NCBI GenBank assembly: GCA_040218145.1 | Contig: JAVJQK010000005.1 | Location: 1-64,000, forward strand | Direction of reading: 5' to 3' | DNA from: Sandaracinaceae bacterium | GTDB taxonomy: Bacteria > Myxococcota_A > Polyangia > Polyangiales > Sandaracinaceae | Length of the DNA: 64,000 bases | Shown here: piece by piece, positions 8,030 to 15,607 of the stretch | How positions within the stretch are numbered: the first letter of the stretch is position 1 | Layout of the letters: the number at the start of each line of letters is the position of its first letter | Made by a program: the position numbers and the translations under genes | Notes under the pieces: model-generated | Told to the model about the DNA's origin: nothing | What the model saw: the letters and a program-made list of their open reading frames with translations, nothing else | Databases searched by the model: none

Positions 8030-8845
8030 GTGAGCGAGTCCGCCTCTCTCCGCGCCCGCGTGCGCCACCTCTTCGAAGACCCGGTCAGCCCGGCGGGGCG
8101 AGTCGTCGGTTGGACGGTGATGCTCCTGATTATCGCCTCCTGCGTCGCGGTCGCGGTGGAGACCATCCCCACTCTCCCGGGCTGGGCCAAGGTGTGGCTG
8201 CGGCAGTTCGAGTACGTCACTGTCGCGGTGTTCGCCGTCGAGTACGTGCTCCGTGTGGGCTCGGCAGAGCGCCCGCTACGGAAGGCCCTCGAGCCGCTCG
8301 TCCTCGTCGACCTGGCGGCCATCCTCCCCTTCTTCGTGGGCCTCCTCGCCGGCGGGGTCGTCGACCTTCGCATCTTGCGGCTGCTGCGGACGGTGCGCCT
8401 GCTGCGGATGCTCAAGCTCCACCGCTACACCAGCGCGCTCTCGATGCTCGGCGCGATCGTGAAGGGCGAGCGACACAAGCTCGGGTCGTTCCTCCTCGTC
8501 GCCCTCATCGGCATCGTCTTGATGGGCAGCGTCATGTTCTACATCGAGCCCGAGACGTTCGAGAGCATCCCTCACGCCATCTGGTGGAGCGTCGTCACCC
8601 TGACCACGGTCGGCTACGGCGAGACCGTGCCCCAGAGCGCCGCCGGGCGCTTCGTGGCGAGCCTCGTCATCCTCCTCGGGATCGGGATCATCGCCATCCC
8701 GACCGGCATCATGAGCTCCGCGATGGTGGAGTACTACCAGAGCGCGCGCAGCAAGCTGACCTGCGCGACGTGCCGCGTCGGGGCGCACGCCGCGGACGCG
8801 GCCTACTGCCGGGTCTGCGGTAGCGCGCTCTCACGCTCGAGTTGA
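8030..8845 (+). CDS. voltage-gated potassium channel with C-terminal zinc ribbon
   Basis: The 271-residue product forms a six-helix voltage-gated cation channel in the inner membrane. Helices lie at about residues 28-48, 63-80, 92-112 and 152-172. An S4-like segment (residues 117-133) carries Arg/Lys every third or fourth position (RILRLLRTVRLLRML). The pore helix is followed by the potassium selectivity filter TVGYGE (about 197-202), and the last helix spans 212-235. Residues 246-267 contain two CxxC pairs (CATC, CRVC), a zinc-ribbon tail that is unusual for this family and may sense redox state or zinc, or mediate assembly. The start is a GTG. Confidence 0.9.
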   Translation: MSESASLRARVRHLFEDPVSPAGRVVGWTVMLLIIASCVAVAVETIPTLPGWAKVWLRQFEYVTVAVFAVEYVLRVGSAERPLRKALEPLVLVDLAAILPFFVGLLAGGVVDLRILRLLRTVRLLRMLKLHRYTSALSMLGAIVKGERHKLGSFLLVALIGIVLMGSVMFYIEPETFESIPHAIWWSVVTLTTVGYGETVPQSAAGRFVASLVILLGIGIIAIPTGIMSSAMVEYYQSARSKLTCATCRVGAHAADAAYCRVCGSALSRSS

Positions 8846-9018
8846 ACCGCGGGTGCACGCCGAGGGCGGACCGCACCGCAAGCTACCCTTCCGTCTTCAA
8901 GCATTCCTGCTCTAGTGCCCATGTGCTCGCTGTAGCAAGGATGCTGGATACGCAGACTGTCGCAGCCGGGGTAACGTGAGGTCGCTTCTGCCCGGTTCGT
9001 TCATGCGAAGGGTTCTTC

Positions 9019-10422
9019 ATGGCCACCGTGTTCGTCGCCCTGCTCCTCGCCTGCGCTCTCGTCGCCTGTGGGCTCTTGGTCTGGCTCCTGCTGCAGGCGC
9101 GACAACAGCTCGCTCGGTATGCCCCCGTCCGCGACATCGACGAGTGGCGCCAGCAGGCCCACGCGGAGGTCGAGCAGCATCGAGCCGCCACTGTACATCA
9201 GCTCGCGCAGGCGCAATCCGAAGTGGCGATGCAGCAACACGCCCTCCATGAGCAGACGCAGAGTGCGCAGCACCAACTCGCGCAGCTCGGGCAGCAACTG
9301 ACGGGGGGACAGCAGCGTCTCTCTGCGCTCCAGGCCGAGCTGCGATCGGTGGAGGAAGAGCTCGAGTTCCAGTCGTTCGGGTTCTACCGGCCGCACTACA
9401 GCTTCACCGACTCGGAACAGTTCAGGGATGCCCTGCGCCAGGTGCGAGACGCGCAGAAGCAGCTCGTGAAGGCCAAGGGCGCCGCGCACTGCCCCAACGA
9501 CTGGACCGTGGACGGGAACCGCGCGAAGGGTCGGAAGATGATCAACCAGCAGATGAAGCTGATGCTGCGAGCCTTCAACGGCGAGTGCGACGCGGCGATC
9601 GCGAAGGTCCGCTACAACAACATCGCCAAGATGGAGGCCCGGGTCAGCAAGGCCTGCGAGGCCATCAACAAGCTTGGCGAGACGAAGCGCGTCTGGATCA
9701 CCGCCGACTACCTGAACCTCAAGCTGCATGAGCTCTACCTGACGCACGAGCACCATGAGGCGCTCCAGCGGGAGAAGGAAGAGCAGCGGCGCATCAAGGA
9801 CCAGATGCGGGAAGAACAGAAGGCGCAGAAGGAGATCGAGAAGGCGGAGTCGGAGGCGCTCAAGGAGGAGAAGCGCTACGAGGCGGCTCTCGAGCAAGCG
9901 CGCGCAGACCTCGCCAAAGCGAGCGGCGCGCAGCACGAGAGATTCGCCGGGTTGGTCAGCAAGCTCGAGAACGAGCTGAGAGAGGCGCTGGACCGGAAGG
10001 CGAAGGCGATCGCCAGAGCGCAGCTGACCCGGTCGGGTCACGTCTATGTCATCTCGAATCTCGGCTCCTTCGGGGAGGGCGTCTACAAGATCGGGATGAC
10101 GCGCCGTCTGGAGCCGCTCGTTCGCGTCAAGGAGCTGGGAGACGCATCGGTCCCCTTCAGCTTCGACGTCCACGCCATGATCTACAGCGAGGACGCACCC
10201 GCCCTGGAGCGCGCGCTGCACGTCGAGTTCGACGGCCGTCGCGTGAATCGAGTCAACACGCGGAAGGAGTTCTTCCGCGTGTCGTTGGCAGAGGTTCGCA
10301 AGGCGGTCGCCAAGCACCACGGCGTCATCACCTTCGTCACGGTGGCTGAGGCGGAGGAGTACTGGAAGACCGTCGCGATCACCAACGAGGACAGCGGGAT
10401 CGCCGCGGTGGCGGCGTCGTAG
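9019..10422 (+). CDS. membrane-anchored DUF4041 / GIY-YIG (T5orf172) protein
   Basis: The 467-residue product has an N-terminal transmembrane helix (residues 4-27), a Gln-rich coiled coil (30-120), a DUF4041-like segment (125-300, with FGFYRPHYSF near 120-130 and Glu/Lys-rich helices), and a C-terminal T5orf172/GIY-YIG nuclease-like domain (340-440). In that domain VYVISN and VYKIGMT form the two conserved strands, an Arg follows, and EFF lies near residue 417. The family is common in phages and plasmids; its role is not settled and may concern DNA processing or defence. GAAGGG lies upstream of the ATG as a ribosome site. It is convergent with the ATPase gene 48 bp away. Confidence 0.8.
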   Translation: MATVFVALLLACALVACGLLVWLLLQARQQLARYAPVRDIDEWRQQAHAEVEQHRAATVHQLAQAQSEVAMQQHALHEQTQSAQHQLAQLGQQLTGGQQRLSALQAELRSVEEELEFQSFGFYRPHYSFTDSEQFRDALRQVRDAQKQLVKAKGAAHCPNDWTVDGNRAKGRKMINQQMKLMLRAFNGECDAAIAKVRYNNIAKMEARVSKACEAINKLGETKRVWITADYLNLKLHELYLTHEHHEALQREKEEQRRIKDQMREEQKAQKEIEKAESEALKEEKRYEAALEQARADLAKASGAQHERFAGLVSKLENELREALDRKAKAIARAQLTRSGHVYVISNLGSFGEGVYKIGMTRRLEPLVRVKELGDASVPFSFDVHAMIYSEDAPALERALHVEFDGRRVNRVNTRKEFFRVSLAEVRKAVAKHHGVITFVTVAEAEEYWKTVAITNEDSGIAAVAAS

Positions 10423-10470
10423 TCGTACGTGGCCTGCGGCGTTGGCGACATGCCTGTGCACACCGCCGCC

Positions 10471-11916
10471 TCATGGTGTTCCGAAGAACGCGTCCATGGT
10501 CACCGTGGTGAGCCCGAGGCGCTGGGCGTGCGCGTTGTTCTTCACGCCGTAGGTGGTGACCAGCGTGAGGAACACCGTCTTCCTCGTGCCGGTCGCCCGA
10601 CGGAACACCGCGCGCTTTCGCTCGAGCGCGTGGGCGTAGCCCTTGTCGACCACGTAGTCGGTCTCCGAGAACTTCATCTCGCATAGGTTGGTGCTGCGGT
10701 CGGCTCGATCGATGACCAGATCCACCTGCGCGCCTTCGTCGTCCGGATCCAAGGGGCGGTGTGACCAGGGGGCCTCTTCCGTTTCGACGGCGGCGATCCC
10801 CAGCGCGCGCTTGATGGACATGACGTGCTTCAGGCAGAGGCTCTCGAAGGCGAGGCCACTCCAAGCGCGGAAGCGAGGGCTCGCCCGCTTGCGCTGCCAA
10901 GCCCCCTCCCCGCGACCTCGATGCTTCTCGATCCAGGTGAGGTAGAAGAGGGAGTACTCGTCGGCCAAGCGGTAGACGGCGTCCCGCTGATCGTGGCCGA
11001 GCGGCGTGCTGCGCGCGATGAAGCCCGACTCCTCCAGCTCGTCGAGCACCTTCGTGGCCGTCCCACCCGAGACCATGCCCACGGCCTGCAGGAGCTCGCC
11101 CCGTGTGGTCCCCCGACGCCTCGCGGCGAGCGCGCGCACGACCGCTTCGTGACGCTCGGCTCGGTCGAACAGCGAGGCGTAGAGCTGCTCGAATTCGTCC
11201 CGTAGGAGTCCATCGCGGGTGAAGCACGCGCGCTCGATGGCCTGCGCCGCGGACTCGCCCGCCCTCGCTTGCTTCAGGTAGTGGGGCACTCCCCCGAAGG
11301 CCATGTAGAGCTCGAGCGTCTGGTAGTGCCCCAGGTCGACATCCCGTGAGCGAAGATACGCGTCGGTCTCTGCCAGCGTGAAGGGCTCCAGGCGGATCCG
11401 CCGGGTCACCCGGTTGTGGAGCCCGCCCCGTTGCTTGACCACCTTGCGGAGCATCCACGAGGCGCTCGATCCACAGATCACGACGAGCAGCCATTCCTGC
11501 GAAGAAGCCCAGCCGTTCCAGAAGTGCTCGAAGGCGGCGAGGAACCCGGAGCGACGCGTCGCGAGCCAGGGCAGCTCGTCGAGGAACACGACTCGCTTTC
11601 CGGCGCCAGCGGCCGGGCGTGAAGCCTTCAAGTGCGCCTCGAGGAGACGAAACGCGTCCGCCCAGCTGGCCGGCGTCGCGAGCGGGAGCCCCGTTCCGGT
11701 CGCCCTCCCGAGCGCGGTGGTGAAGGCGTCCAGCTGGGACTTCATGTCGCCGGCGTGCGAGCCAGTGAGCTCGAACGCGATGGCCTCGCCGAAGAACTCG
11801 CGGATCAGGAAAGTCTTGCCGATTCGTCGGCGACCGTAGACCGCGACGAGCTCCGGTTCGGCGGAGCGCATAGCCTCGCCCAGCAGGACGCGTTCGGCTC
11901 GACGGCCCACGAGCAT
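10471..11916 (-). CDS. DUF234-type ATPase with PD-(D/E)XK-like tail
   Basis: The 481-residue product belongs to the ATPase_2/DUF234 group of STAND-like P-loop proteins. Walker A is GRRRIGKT (about residues 28-35), Walker B is VVFLDELPWL (about 110-119) and a sensor-like ICGSS follows. A winged-helix region (about 255-320, LQAVGMVSGGTATKVLDEL) precedes the DUF234 domain, where QVDLVIDRADRSTNLCEMKF has the D...E-x-K layout of PD-(D/E)XK nucleases. The substrate is unknown; such proteins are frequent in archaea and mobile regions. The ATG at 11916 follows AAGGTG. The promoter region carries four copies of an AGCCACA motif, so regulation by a dedicated repressor, or autoregulation, is likely. Confidence 0.85.
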   Translation of the reverse strand: MLVGRRAERVLLGEAMRSAEPELVAVYGRRRIGKTFLIREFFGEAIAFELTGSHAGDMKSQLDAFTTALGRATGTGLPLATPASWADAFRLLEAHLKASRPAAGAGKRVVFLDELPWLATRRSGFLAAFEHFWNGWASSQEWLLVVICGSSASWMLRKVVKQRGGLHNRVTRRIRLEPFTLAETDAYLRSRDVDLGHYQTLELYMAFGGVPHYLKQARAGESAAQAIERACFTRDGLLRDEFEQLYASLFDRAERHEAVVRALAARRRGTTRGELLQAVGMVSGGTATKVLDELEESGFIARSTPLGHDQRDAVYRLADEYSLFYLTWIEKHRGRGEGAWQRKRASPRFRAWSGLAFESLCLKHVMSIKRALGIAAVETEEAPWSHRPLDPDDEGAQVDLVIDRADRSTNLCEMKFSETDYVVDKGYAHALERKRAVFRRATGTRKTVFLTLVTTYGVKNNAHAQRLGLTTVTMDAFFGTP

Positions 11917-11929
11917 GGTCACCTTATAC

Positions 11930-12016
11930 AGCCACAGCTCGCCCAATTCCAGAGTTGTGGCTGATTATAGTTTCCCTAACCCAGCCACATCGCGCCGTCC
12001 CAGCCACTTGTGGCTG
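11930..12016 (-). promoter_or_regulatory. promoter with repeated AGCCACA operator-like motif
   Basis: TATAAT is readable on the minus strand at 11964-11969, 47 bp in front of the ATPase start, in otherwise GC-rich DNA. No strong -35 is evident. Around it lie four AGCCACA/TGTGGCT words: 11930-11936, 11955-11962 (reverse), 11983-11989, and a perfect palindrome CAGCCAC-TT-GTGGCTG at 12001-12016. The copies flank the -10, as expected of repressor sites. Confidence 0.55.
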
Positions 12017-12155
12017 CGTATGATTGCCCAGAAAACGCCTCGATTACGCGTGGGAGCTGGCGCTCCTCTCGACCGAAGAGCCGTCGCGACCCACGACGCG
12101 CCGCCGCACCTGGCCCACGCTCTGCTTGCTGGCCGGATGCTCGCTCCAGACAATC

Positions 12156-12221
12156 GGGGACGATCCTCGTCATTCGTCGAGCTCGGACACAGGCGTTTGA
12201 CGAATGAACAGGATCGTCCCC
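12156..12221. repeat. palindromic repeat, full copy 4
   Basis: The left arm GGGGACGATCCTCGTC and the right arm GAACAGGATCGTCCCC pair through the outer and inner stems. The right inner arm GTTTGACGAATG matches copy 3. It ends 6 bp after the stop codon of the minus-strand gene at 12227, again a 3'-end position. Confidence 0.9.
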
Positions 12222-12226
12222 GATGA

Positions 12227-13201
12227 TTACTCGCGATTCAGGGCGTGGATGACCGTGGAGCTGGGCGTGGGCGGCGTCCCGACGGCGGCTCTCGCGCATC
12301 GCTCCTCGGCCGTGCCCTGGTGAGGCGGGCGTAGAGAGAACACGGGGCCGTCCGGGGTCTGCTCGACGACCGCGACCACGACCGGGCCCTGGGGCACACA
12401 CGCGAGAACGACCTGCCGACGTGACTCGATCCACGCGCGGACGGCGTCTTCGTTGGCGGCGGACGGCTCCTCGGGCGAGACGATATCGCCCCTGCGCGCG
12501 GCCTCGCGGAGCGCCACCGCCTCCGCGAAGAACCGACGGACCCCGCCGGACTCCGTCGACACGAGCTGGGTCGTCGTCCCGCAGAGGTCGAAGCGTAGGT
12601 AGCCCTCCGGGAGCTCGCTCAACCTGTCGAGCGCGACCTGGTACGCCAGCGCGCTGCCCGCCCGCTCGAGCTGGACCGACGCGGGCTCCACGACGATGCT
12701 GGCACCGTCGCAGGCTCCCCGCGCGGCGGCCGGCGCGGCGACTTCGACGAAGACCACGTCGACATCGCGCGCCGGCGCATACGTGAGCGTCGCGTCGTAT
12801 GTGCTGTCGACGGTGAGCCGCAGCGCCGGCTGGCCCCCGGCGCTCCCGGAGGCGAGACGAACTCTGCCTCGGCTCCACGCGCCGGCCGGACCACCGGAGC
12901 TCGGCGAGGCCGCGCCCTCAGCTGGCGCGGCGGCCTGGCGCGGTGCGCGGCTGGGCGCTTCTCCTCCCCCGGAGTCGTGCACGCACACGCGGGCCCCTTG
13001 CTGCCCGGCGCACGCATACGTCTCTTGCCGTCCGCACCCGGAAACGCGGTAGCTGTTGGCGCCGAGATCGACGACCTCTACCTGGTCCGACGGACACGAG
13101 AACTCGTTCGCGAAGCGCACGCGCGCCGCATCGGGACCGCACCCGAACATCGCGGCGCCTACCGCAGCGGCGACCGAACACCCGTAGAGCAACCTCTTCA
13201 C
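12227..13201 (-). CDS. lipoprotein with GCGxRxxY module
   Basis: The 324-residue product starts MKRLLYGCSVAAAVGAAMFGC (lipobox MFGC). Residues 30-75 contain a small module, F-x-C-P at the start and VSGCGRQETYACAG at the end, which also occurs in the lipoproteins at 18702 and 28578. A Pro/Ala/Ser linker follows (75-105), then a strand-rich domain (110-260) and a basic/acidic C-terminus. Function unknown. The module looks like a small disulfide-bonded fold. Copy 4 of the palindromic repeat lies just past its stop and may terminate its transcript. Confidence 0.75.
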   Translation of the reverse strand: MKRLLYGCSVAAAVGAAMFGCGPDAARVRFANEFSCPSDQVEVVDLGANSYRVSGCGRQETYACAGQQGARVCVHDSGGGEAPSRAPRQAAAPAEGAASPSSGGPAGAWSRGRVRLASGSAGGQPALRLTVDSTYDATLTYAPARDVDVVFVEVAAPAAARGACDGASIVVEPASVQLERAGSALAYQVALDRLSELPEGYLRFDLCGTTTQLVSTESGGVRRFFAEAVALREAARRGDIVSPEEPSAANEDAVRAWIESRRQVVLACVPQGPVVVAVVEQTPDGPVFSLRPPHQGTAEERCARAAVGTPPTPSSTVIHALNRE

Positions 13202-13339
13202 GCAGAGCTTCTACTGTTCCAGGCTCCTGCAAGCAACACTTGACCCGTGGACCGTGCAAAACCGGGCAGGCGGGCGGTCATACTTGCTATCCTCTCGTTG
13301 CGGTGTACGGCTGCTCGACCGCAAGACCTCGGAGTGGAC

Positions 13340-14218
13340 ATGAAGGCACGGTTCGTTGGTGTGGCGTTGGTCGTCGGCGCATGCTCGCTCCTCACGAGGA
13401 GCGTCGTCTTCGCGCAGGATGCGGCGCCCCGCGAGGACGCCGTCCCGACGGAGCCGAGCGCTCCCGCGTCGCCACCGCTCGACGTGGTCATGACGCATGA
13501 CGGCGGGATGGTCCGCGGCACGATCATCGAGAGCGTGCCCGGTCAGTACGCGGTCATCACGCTGCCCACCGGCGAGACGCGGCGCTTCGACGGCGCCCAG
13601 ATCCGCTACGCGGGACCTCGGTCCGGCGCGCCGACCTCGACCCTGTCGAGCCCCGGGGCGCCCCCAGCCGCTAGCCCACCCTCCACGGCCGAGGCGGCGG
13701 ATACCTCCGCGATCGAGCTCCGCCTCGGGTCACCGCAGCCGGGCGTCACCTTCCATCGCGTACGACTGACGTCGACCGCCGAGGTCACCGCCTCCGGGTT
13801 CTCGCAGGGGCGCGTCGTCTCCATGGCCGGGACGGCCCGCGGTCACACGTTCGAGCGCCTCTGCACGGCGCCATGCCAGGTGGAGCTCCCGCGAGGGGAG
13901 TACGAGCTCGCCCTCAGCGCAGGTGGGGATCCGATCCCCGCAGCGGAGATCGTACGGCTGGATGCCGCGACCGCGGTGAGCGGGGTGTACACCGACAACT
14001 CCGGGCTCCGGGCCGCAGGTTGGGTCAGCATCATCGGGGGCGGCCTCGCCGGCGTCGCCATCGTGCTCGTGCCCATCCTGACAGGCACCGACATCGTGAA
14101 CGACTCAGCCGGCTTCTGGGCCCCCTTCGGCGTGGGGTTGGGTGTCATCGCGGTGACCTCGATCATCGGCTGGGTCCTCACGTCCCAACAGGACGGCGCG
14201 ACGATCCGGTTCGATTGA
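13340..14218 (+). CDS. exported protein with SH3-like segment and two C-terminal helices
   Basis: The 292-residue product begins with a signal peptide cleaved probably after VVFA. Residues 45-90 (DVVMTHDGGMVRGTIIE...GETRRF) resemble the small SH3-like barrel seen in many myxobacterial envelope proteins. A Pro/Ser linker separates it from a PEGA-like beta domain (130-215), where LCTAPCQVELPRGEYELALS fits the PEGA pattern. Two hydrophobic helices (about 228-250 and 262-282) close the protein and anchor it in the inner membrane. The ATG at 13340 was chosen for the signal peptide. Similar proteins occur in large paralogous sets. Function unknown. Confidence 0.75.
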   Translation: MKARFVGVALVVGACSLLTRSVVFAQDAAPREDAVPTEPSAPASPPLDVVMTHDGGMVRGTIIESVPGQYAVITLPTGETRRFDGAQIRYAGPRSGAPTSTLSSPGAPPAASPPSTAEAADTSAIELRLGSPQPGVTFHRVRLTSTAEVTASGFSQGRVVSMAGTARGHTFERLCTAPCQVELPRGEYELALSAGGDPIPAAEIVRLDAATAVSGVYTDNSGLRAAGWVSIIGGGLAGVAIVLVPILTGTDIVNDSAGFWAPFGVGLGVIAVTSIIGWVLTSQQDGATIRFD

Positions 14219-14447
14219 CGGCTGGCCTCGACACGATCTGCGAGGTGCTCACCGCCGCCGGCTAGCCCGGCGAGAGGATGCCATCGCCATCCTGCGGAGC
14301 GCGCTCTGCGGAGGGAACGCAAGCAGCTGCTCGGTCGCCGCGATCCCCGCTGCGCCTCGAGATGAGTCCCGTGGGCGAGGCTCTTCGTCACCTGGGCGAA
14401 TCTCCGGCTGCGAGCACGCGCGTCCCCGACGGTGATAGGATGTCGGC

Positions 14448-15461
14448 GTGGGTCGACGCTTCCACACCCTCCTCGTGCTGGTCGCCGGAGCGGCCGCGAC
14501 GCTCTCGGGCTGCACCGGGACGCTCTCGAGCGACGGCGCTCCTCTGCCGCCCTCGATGGACGGCGGCGCGGACGCCGACCTCGGCCCCGACTCCGGACCC
14601 CGCGTCGCCGTGGACGGTGGAGCCGGCGTGGACGGAGGGTCCGACGCGGACGGCGGACCCGAGCTGGACGGCGGCCCCGGGTGCACGCCGAGCTGCGCCG
14701 GGCGGAGCTGCGGCAGCGACGGCTGCGGTGGATCCTGCGGCACCTGCGAGGCCGGGAACACGTGCAGCGGCGGCGCGTGCGTCGCGACCGAACCCATGTG
14801 CGGCAACGGGGTACGCGAGGGTGACGAGAGGTGCGACGGCGACTGCCCGACGTCTTGTCCGGACACGGCCTGCACGTCCGGCCGACTCGTCGGCAGCGCC
14901 TCCAGCTGTGACGCGCGCTGCGAGTCGAGCCCCGTGACCGCGTGCACCTCCGGTGACGGGTGCTGCCCCTCCGGGTGCACCCTCCCCGCGGACTCGGACT
15001 GCTCCTACGACTGCACCGACCTCGGGTCCTGGCCCGCCGACTGGGCGGCCGAAGAAGAGCTCGCGCTCGACGAGATGAACCGCCACCGCAGCACGGGCTA
15101 CATGTGCGCGTCGGGACCCAAGATGTCGGTCCCTCCGCTCACCATGGACCCCGCCGCGCGCGTGGCCGCTCGGTGCCACAGCCAGGACATGGCCGAGAAC
15201 GACTTCTTCAGCCACACCGGCTCCGACGGCAGCTCGTTCTCCACCCGCATGCGCCGGGCGGGCTACTCCGGCTCCCCTCGGAACGAGAACATCGCGGCTG
15301 GAAACGCGGGCGGCGTCGCCAGCACCGGCCAGTGGATGGGCAGCAGCACCGGTCACTGCGACGCGGTCATGGCGTCGGGCAACAGTGACGTCGGCATCGG
15401 CTACTTCCGCTTGAGCGGGACCCGCTGGACCCACTACTGGACCGCGGTCTTCGGGCGCTGA
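14448..15461 (+). CDS. CAP/SCP-domain lipoprotein
   Basis: The 337-residue product has a lipoprotein signal (lipobox LSGC, about residue 22), a D/G-rich linker to residue 80 and a Cys-rich region (83-190) with C-x-G-x-x-C knots and a GNGVREGDERCDG motif of the myxobacterial Cys-rich repeat type. It ends in a CAP/SCP (allergen V5, PR-1-like) domain: LALDEMNRHRSTG starts it, then CHSQDMAENDFFSH, RNENIAAGN and GHCDAVMASG carry the conserved His/Glu cavity residues. CAP proteins are secreted and bind lipids or have protease-related roles. The start is a GTG at 14448. Confidence 0.85.
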   Translation: MGRRFHTLLVLVAGAAATLSGCTGTLSSDGAPLPPSMDGGADADLGPDSGPRVAVDGGAGVDGGSDADGGPELDGGPGCTPSCAGRSCGSDGCGGSCGTCEAGNTCSGGACVATEPMCGNGVREGDERCDGDCPTSCPDTACTSGRLVGSASSCDARCESSPVTACTSGDGCCPSGCTLPADSDCSYDCTDLGSWPADWAAEEELALDEMNRHRSTGYMCASGPKMSVPPLTMDPAARVAARCHSQDMAENDFFSHTGSDGSSFSTRMRRAGYSGSPRNENIAAGNAGGVASTGQWMGSSTGHCDAVMASGNSDVGIGYFRLSGTRWTHYWTAVFGR

Positions 15462-15607
15462 AGCGTTCTCGTGGTGCGTGCTGGGCAGCCCGCCGGTTGC
15501 CCCACGTCGCCGTCGGACGAGCGTTTGATAACCTTGTAATCGGCCCGTATTGGTGCACTCGCTGTGATAGCGTGCCTGGGATCACCGGTCACGAAGCGGG
15601 GAGTACG

